This document shows positions 60,294 to 64,000 of a stretch of 64,000 nt of DNA, one piece after another. The stretch is taken from the NCBI GenBank assembly GCA_021464245.1, contig JADCRB010000068.1, positions 561,427 through 625,426 on the forward strand, read 5' to 3'. Source of the stretch: Carallia brachiata. Taxonomy: Eukaryota; Streptophyta; Magnoliopsida; Malpighiales; Rhizophoraceae. The notes beneath the pieces are model-generated. The model was not told the origin of the DNA and made no database searches. It saw only the letters and a program-made list of their open reading frames with translations. The position numbers were made by a program, and so were the translations under genes. Within the stretch, counting starts at the first letter, position 1. Each line of letters begins with the position of its first letter.

Positions 60294-60669
60294 ATGGCTC
60301 TTGAAGAAATTGGAAGCAACAGTTCCTCTTCACTCGCCAAAAGCCCTTCTTTCTTCATTGTGTTCCGCTTCCTCTTCTTATTAAGGGCCCTCGCTATTTC
60401 GAGAAAATCAGATCAAGGTACCATTTTATTTATTTATTTATTTATTTATTTTTTTACGAATCTAATGATATATATATATATATATATAGATATGGGCTTG
60501 ATAAAAATCAAACGAACATAAATGTAGACATGATTTTTTTTTTTTTTAATGGGGTTGGCTATGAATTGCAGAAGATGAATCAAGTAAAGGTAATCAAGGC
60601 CGTGCTAGTGATAATCAAAATCGTCGGGCAGTAGGAGGAAGCGAATCGGGAAGAGCAGGCTCAGGGTGA
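60294..60669 (+). CDS. Small two-exon gene, possible Pep-type danger-peptide precursor
   Basis: Exon 1 is 60294-60417 and exon 2 is 60572-60669. Splice ends are CAAG|GTACC and TTGCAG|AAG; the junction splits a Glu codon. The 73-residue product has a Ser-rich start, a hydrophobic/basic segment (FFIVFRFLFLLRALAI, 21-36) and then an acidic-to-basic tail ending RRAVGGSESGRAGSG. Plant Pep peptides are cut from the C-terminus of PROPEP proteins and carry SSG[R/K]xGxxN. This end fits SGRxGxx but lacks the final Asn, because TGA follows directly. One more G in the GGG before TGA would read on into Val-Asn. Peps signal damage through PEPR receptors. W-box and GCC-box motifs lie upstream. The hydrophobic segment is unusual for PROPEP. 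The gene structure is fairly convincing; the family is not. Confidence 0.45.
60418..60571 (+). other. Intron of the small gene, with microsatellites
   Basis: GT...AG intron containing a TTTA run (about 60423-60450) and a (TA)n run (about 60469-60488), then poly(T) before the acceptor. Confidence 0.5.
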
Positions 60670-63600
60670 ACAGGCGGCCGCTACCACTGCAAATACACCA
60701 AAAATCCCCTTACATGGGAAAGTAGTAAAGCCGAGATAATTAGGATCAGTTCGTTGTGTAAGAATTAATCATTGTAGCTGGCTAGCAAGCATTGTGTTGT
60801 ACTTGTATTTCTTTTTTTGAAGGAATATAGAAGATTATTTTTTTTCTCTCCACGAATAAGCAAAAAAAAAAAAAAAAAAAGATCGATGAAACTTTTGGTG
60901 CGTTTAGGCAAAAACCTGTTAAAATTCTTAAACGAAATAAGAAATAAGAACGTATGTGAACTTCTAATTTTCCTTCATATAGCCAAAAAAAGCTGTGGAG
61001 GGATCAAATCTTGGTGGACGCTGCTAATTAAATTTGTTGGAAAAGAGAGATCTTTTTTTTTCTTTTTTTTGTAACTTACAACATATTAACGCTGTTCAAA
61101 CAAAAAAAAAACTTACAACATATAGATTAAATTTAATTTCTCGTTTGAAGATCTTTGTTAATTTGAATCACATCTATGAACAAAGATCAGTAGAAGCAGT
61201 GGATTTGGTGGTACAATTGAACAAAATTTATTCTCGAGAGAATCGATCTTAGTAAATGTGGAAGGGTGAATGAAGACTCTTAATATGCAATGTCTTTTTG
61301 TTTATAGTAAGGTATTTTGCCTTTCAAACGATGAGTTTTGGAGGCACACGAGCATATTGGTTCTATTTGGAAGCACGAGATGGAACGTGATTACAGAGGG
61401 TTTTCTTTTTTTCTTTTTTTTTTTGATCACTAAGGAGAAACGGTCTTATGGTTAATCAAAAAATAAAATCCAACAATGAAATCGTTTACTGATGACTTGT
61501 CATCTTGTCTAACTGCTAGTTAGGTCAATAATGAAGGTCTAGACGAATTTGGCTATGATATAGTCATTGTCAAACACAATGCAAAGACGAATCTAATTTC
61601 TTAACAGGTGAGAATTTTATCGGTGGGGTAACATATAATTACATTTATTTCAAACGACAAATAAGTATATGAAAAATGCAATGCATCTACAAGTTTAAAA
61701 ATAATAATAATATAATAATAAAGGATTCAACAGCTTTTCTTCCATCTAAGATTATTTTCTTAAACTAACAAAATTTTGCTGAAAATATTCACCAAGTATT
61801 TTCAATTGAGAGATAAATTATGTAAAAGATATATTATGAAGCATTATTCTAGCTATTCCTATAGCTAGCACAAAAAAGTCAAAAAAAAAAAACTCAATTT
61901 CATAGGTGAATGAAAGACTTCTTTTTAAATATTTAAAATACAAAAAATAAACAACAATTGAAGAAAATAAGTAAAAAAAAAACAATATCAAAAAATTATT
62001 GTGTGTACAAAAGTAATCCATAATTGAAAGGATATTTGTGAAATTTTCAAGAGATCATTTAAGAAAAAAAATTTAATTCTTAATTAATTTTTAAACTAGT
62101 TGAGCTAAAAATTAATTTTGAGTGGAGACAATTATGAAAACTCATAGAATATCCTTTCAAAATCTTGGATTCAATGGAGGCACTTTTTCATACCTCACTA
62201 GAAAATAAATTAAACAAAACGTTTATGCATCGTGCAGGTGGGTCTAGCCAATAGCCATAAACCACCTTCCTTATAACTTCAAAGATTCTTCATATATTAG
62301 TCCTATGATTTGTACTCATTTTTCTGAGTTTTGTCAGACGGACGAGGTTTTGGTGAACGAGGTAATATGATAATTTTGTATTTTTTTATCTTAATATATT
62401 ATATATCAATTTTAAAATTGATGTACATCAACTTTAAACTTTACATATATTATATATATTCACATTAAATTTGGGCATGTTTTATTTTTAAAAAAATTTA
62501 TTTTTATATTTATTATAAACAAACCTTAATCTTTATAGACATAAAACTTTTTTCCAATAAAATTAAAAGGTTATTAAGGTCCACATAAGCCATACTTCTC
62601 TCCCCTCACTCTTTCTCTCTCCCGTCTGACCTGTCTCTCCAACTCCCGTTTAGCCAACGATTTGGTATTTTCTTAAGTGAGTTAAATTAAAAATTTTATC
62701 GGCCTTGCCAACTAAAGCTTTGTTATTTTAAGAATGTCGTTTAGCTGACACCTTTGGTAAGTTCAATGTCTTGAAAGGGTCTGATTAAGATTCTCTGGTT
62801 GATCCAGAGCAAGACAGTCAACGCAGTTATTGTATTCTATGGTTGACGGTATGAATGAAAGGGGAAAGATCGATATCCCGTGTCATCTCATAATTTGAAG
62901 TTGCCAAAAAAAAAAAATGTATAGGGACTTCTAAAATTTTTGACACATATTATATGCATCTTATATGCATCCAAATTATATGTTAACATGGAAGTATTGA
63001 ATTTTTTAAAATTTTTTGTTAGAGAAAATTCTAATTTCACTCTTTTTTATGGTAAATATAACTCATTTATAATTTTATACTATATATAAATAAAACCTAT
63101 TTAAAATAAAAATTATCAAACAATTTTGTATAATATAAAGTCATAAGTCACCTATACTTACCAATAAAGTGAGTAATTAGTACTTGAGCATGGTTTTATC
63201 CTCATACAGACCCCTCATACAGACTCGTCACACTTAGACCAAAAAATACAACTGCTTATTAACAAAGGGAAAAAGTTGTAAGCTGCACTATGCAACCACA
63301 CTGAAAGAGAAAATGCAACTTATACATAATAAAATGTAGTCACGCTAATAATTTGTATAAGAATCATTTTTTAGGAAAAAGCTTTTTTCGAAGTTAAAAA
63401 ATTTTATTTTTTTACTGTATATTATGTGAGATCTATACTTTTAAGTTTTATAATAACACTCATCTAACTTTATTAGTAGTGTATGGTGTAAATGTGTGAC
63501 TGCTGAGTATTAGTGTAAAACCAAGCTTATTAATAAAATACAACTATATTGATAAAAATTAAAATAATAAAATTAAAACTTAAAATTAGATGATTGTTAC

Positions 63601-64000
63601 TCTAAAATTTAAAATTGTAAATCCTAGAGAACTAAAACAATTTTTTTTTCTTTTTTCCTAAAAAAGATTTTATGTGAAATATTAATATAATTATGTTTTG
63701 TTAGTAATTGTTAATTTGAATATAGCAAATCGGTATGAGGGAGTAGTGTGGATCCAAACCTCTTCCGTAAGCCCTTTTTAGAGATATGGCCAAGTCATAT
63801 CAAGCCAATCTCCTTCGCGATGTAATTAATTGTCTGCAGAGAGATGGTTGATCTCTTGGAAGTGTTTGGGCTTGAGAGGAGAGTCAAAAAAAAGCATTAA
63901 TTATAGATATCAGGGAAATCTATCTACATTATTTTGTATTTATATGCAATTATAAAGACAAATCTGACCGGTTACAAATTATTTACGTATGAAAATTAAT
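60670..64000. other. AT-rich spacer, no gene recognised
   Basis: The first 150 bases are the likely 3' UTR of the small gene. After that there are poly(A)/poly(T) runs and short low-complexity frames (60817-61455 and 61818-62021), none gene-like. 62800-62850 resembles the W-box segment at 60030-60100 ('agtcaacgcagttatt', then 'tatggttgac'). Nothing was recognised in 63.0-64.0 kb. Confidence 0.4.

Noticed and set aside
1..64000. tRNA, rRNA, CRISPR or bacterial operon features
   Set aside because: No cloverleaf-like B-box/acceptor pairs, no rRNA words and no spaced exact repeats were seen. The window is plant nuclear DNA.

Overview
The window looks like nuclear DNA of a flowering plant, probably a eudicot. 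Coding exons are short islands in very AT-rich sequence, introns have GT/AG borders, and the recognisable proteins are plant families: a QUARTET3 pectinase pair, an ATL RING-H2 ligase, an intronless ornithine decarboxylase and an IRT/ZIP metal transporter. Much of the rest is transposon debris. I see no bacterial-style operons, tRNA, rRNA or CRISPR array.

Layout. 0-0.7 kb: C-terminal exons of an unidentified membrane-anchored protein (minus). 1.9-2.4 kb: ATL-type E3 ligase (minus). 3.2-5.5 kb: QRT3-like polygalacturonase (minus). 5.5-13 kb: AT-rich spacer with a Tourist-like MITE (6.7 kb) and a GC-rich poly(A)-tailed retroposon (10.9 kb). 13.2-15.1 kb: a second QRT3-like gene of the At4g20040 type (minus). 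15-24 kb: spacer with a hAT-like element, two foldback MITEs and a minus-strand retroposon. 24.0-25.3 kb: ornithine decarboxylase (minus). 25-36 kb: spacer with MITEs and dispersed repeats. 36.4-37.9 kb: gypsy solo LTR. 38.3-41 kb: LTR-like promoter segments, two perfect hairpins and a 1.0 kb hAT-like insertion. 41.4-42.0 kb: broken 5' copy of a ZIP gene. 45.0-48.2 kb: intact three-exon ZIP transporter (plus). 49.5-51.3 kb: 5'-truncated LINE with a clear target-site duplication. 52-58.9 kb: decayed, partly gypsy-derived block ending in an LTR. 60.3-60.7 kb: small two-exon gene whose product ends like a Pep danger peptide. 61-64 kb: AT-rich, no gene recognised.

The genes are independent plant loci, not a pathway cluster. 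The two QRT3-like genes are a same-strand pair, matching the adjacent Arabidopsis genes At4g20040/At4g20050. Both are broken only by single-base shifts that all read as losses of one base from short homopolymers. That suggests uncorrected assembly errors as much as real decay.

I found no convincing wholly new system. The best leads are the Pep-like peptide gene, the intact ZIP gene beside its broken copy, the decayed Ile/Asn/Lys-rich reading frame at 52.3 kb and the paired hairpins at 39.3 kb. Family assignments come from recognising motifs by eye, without database searches.
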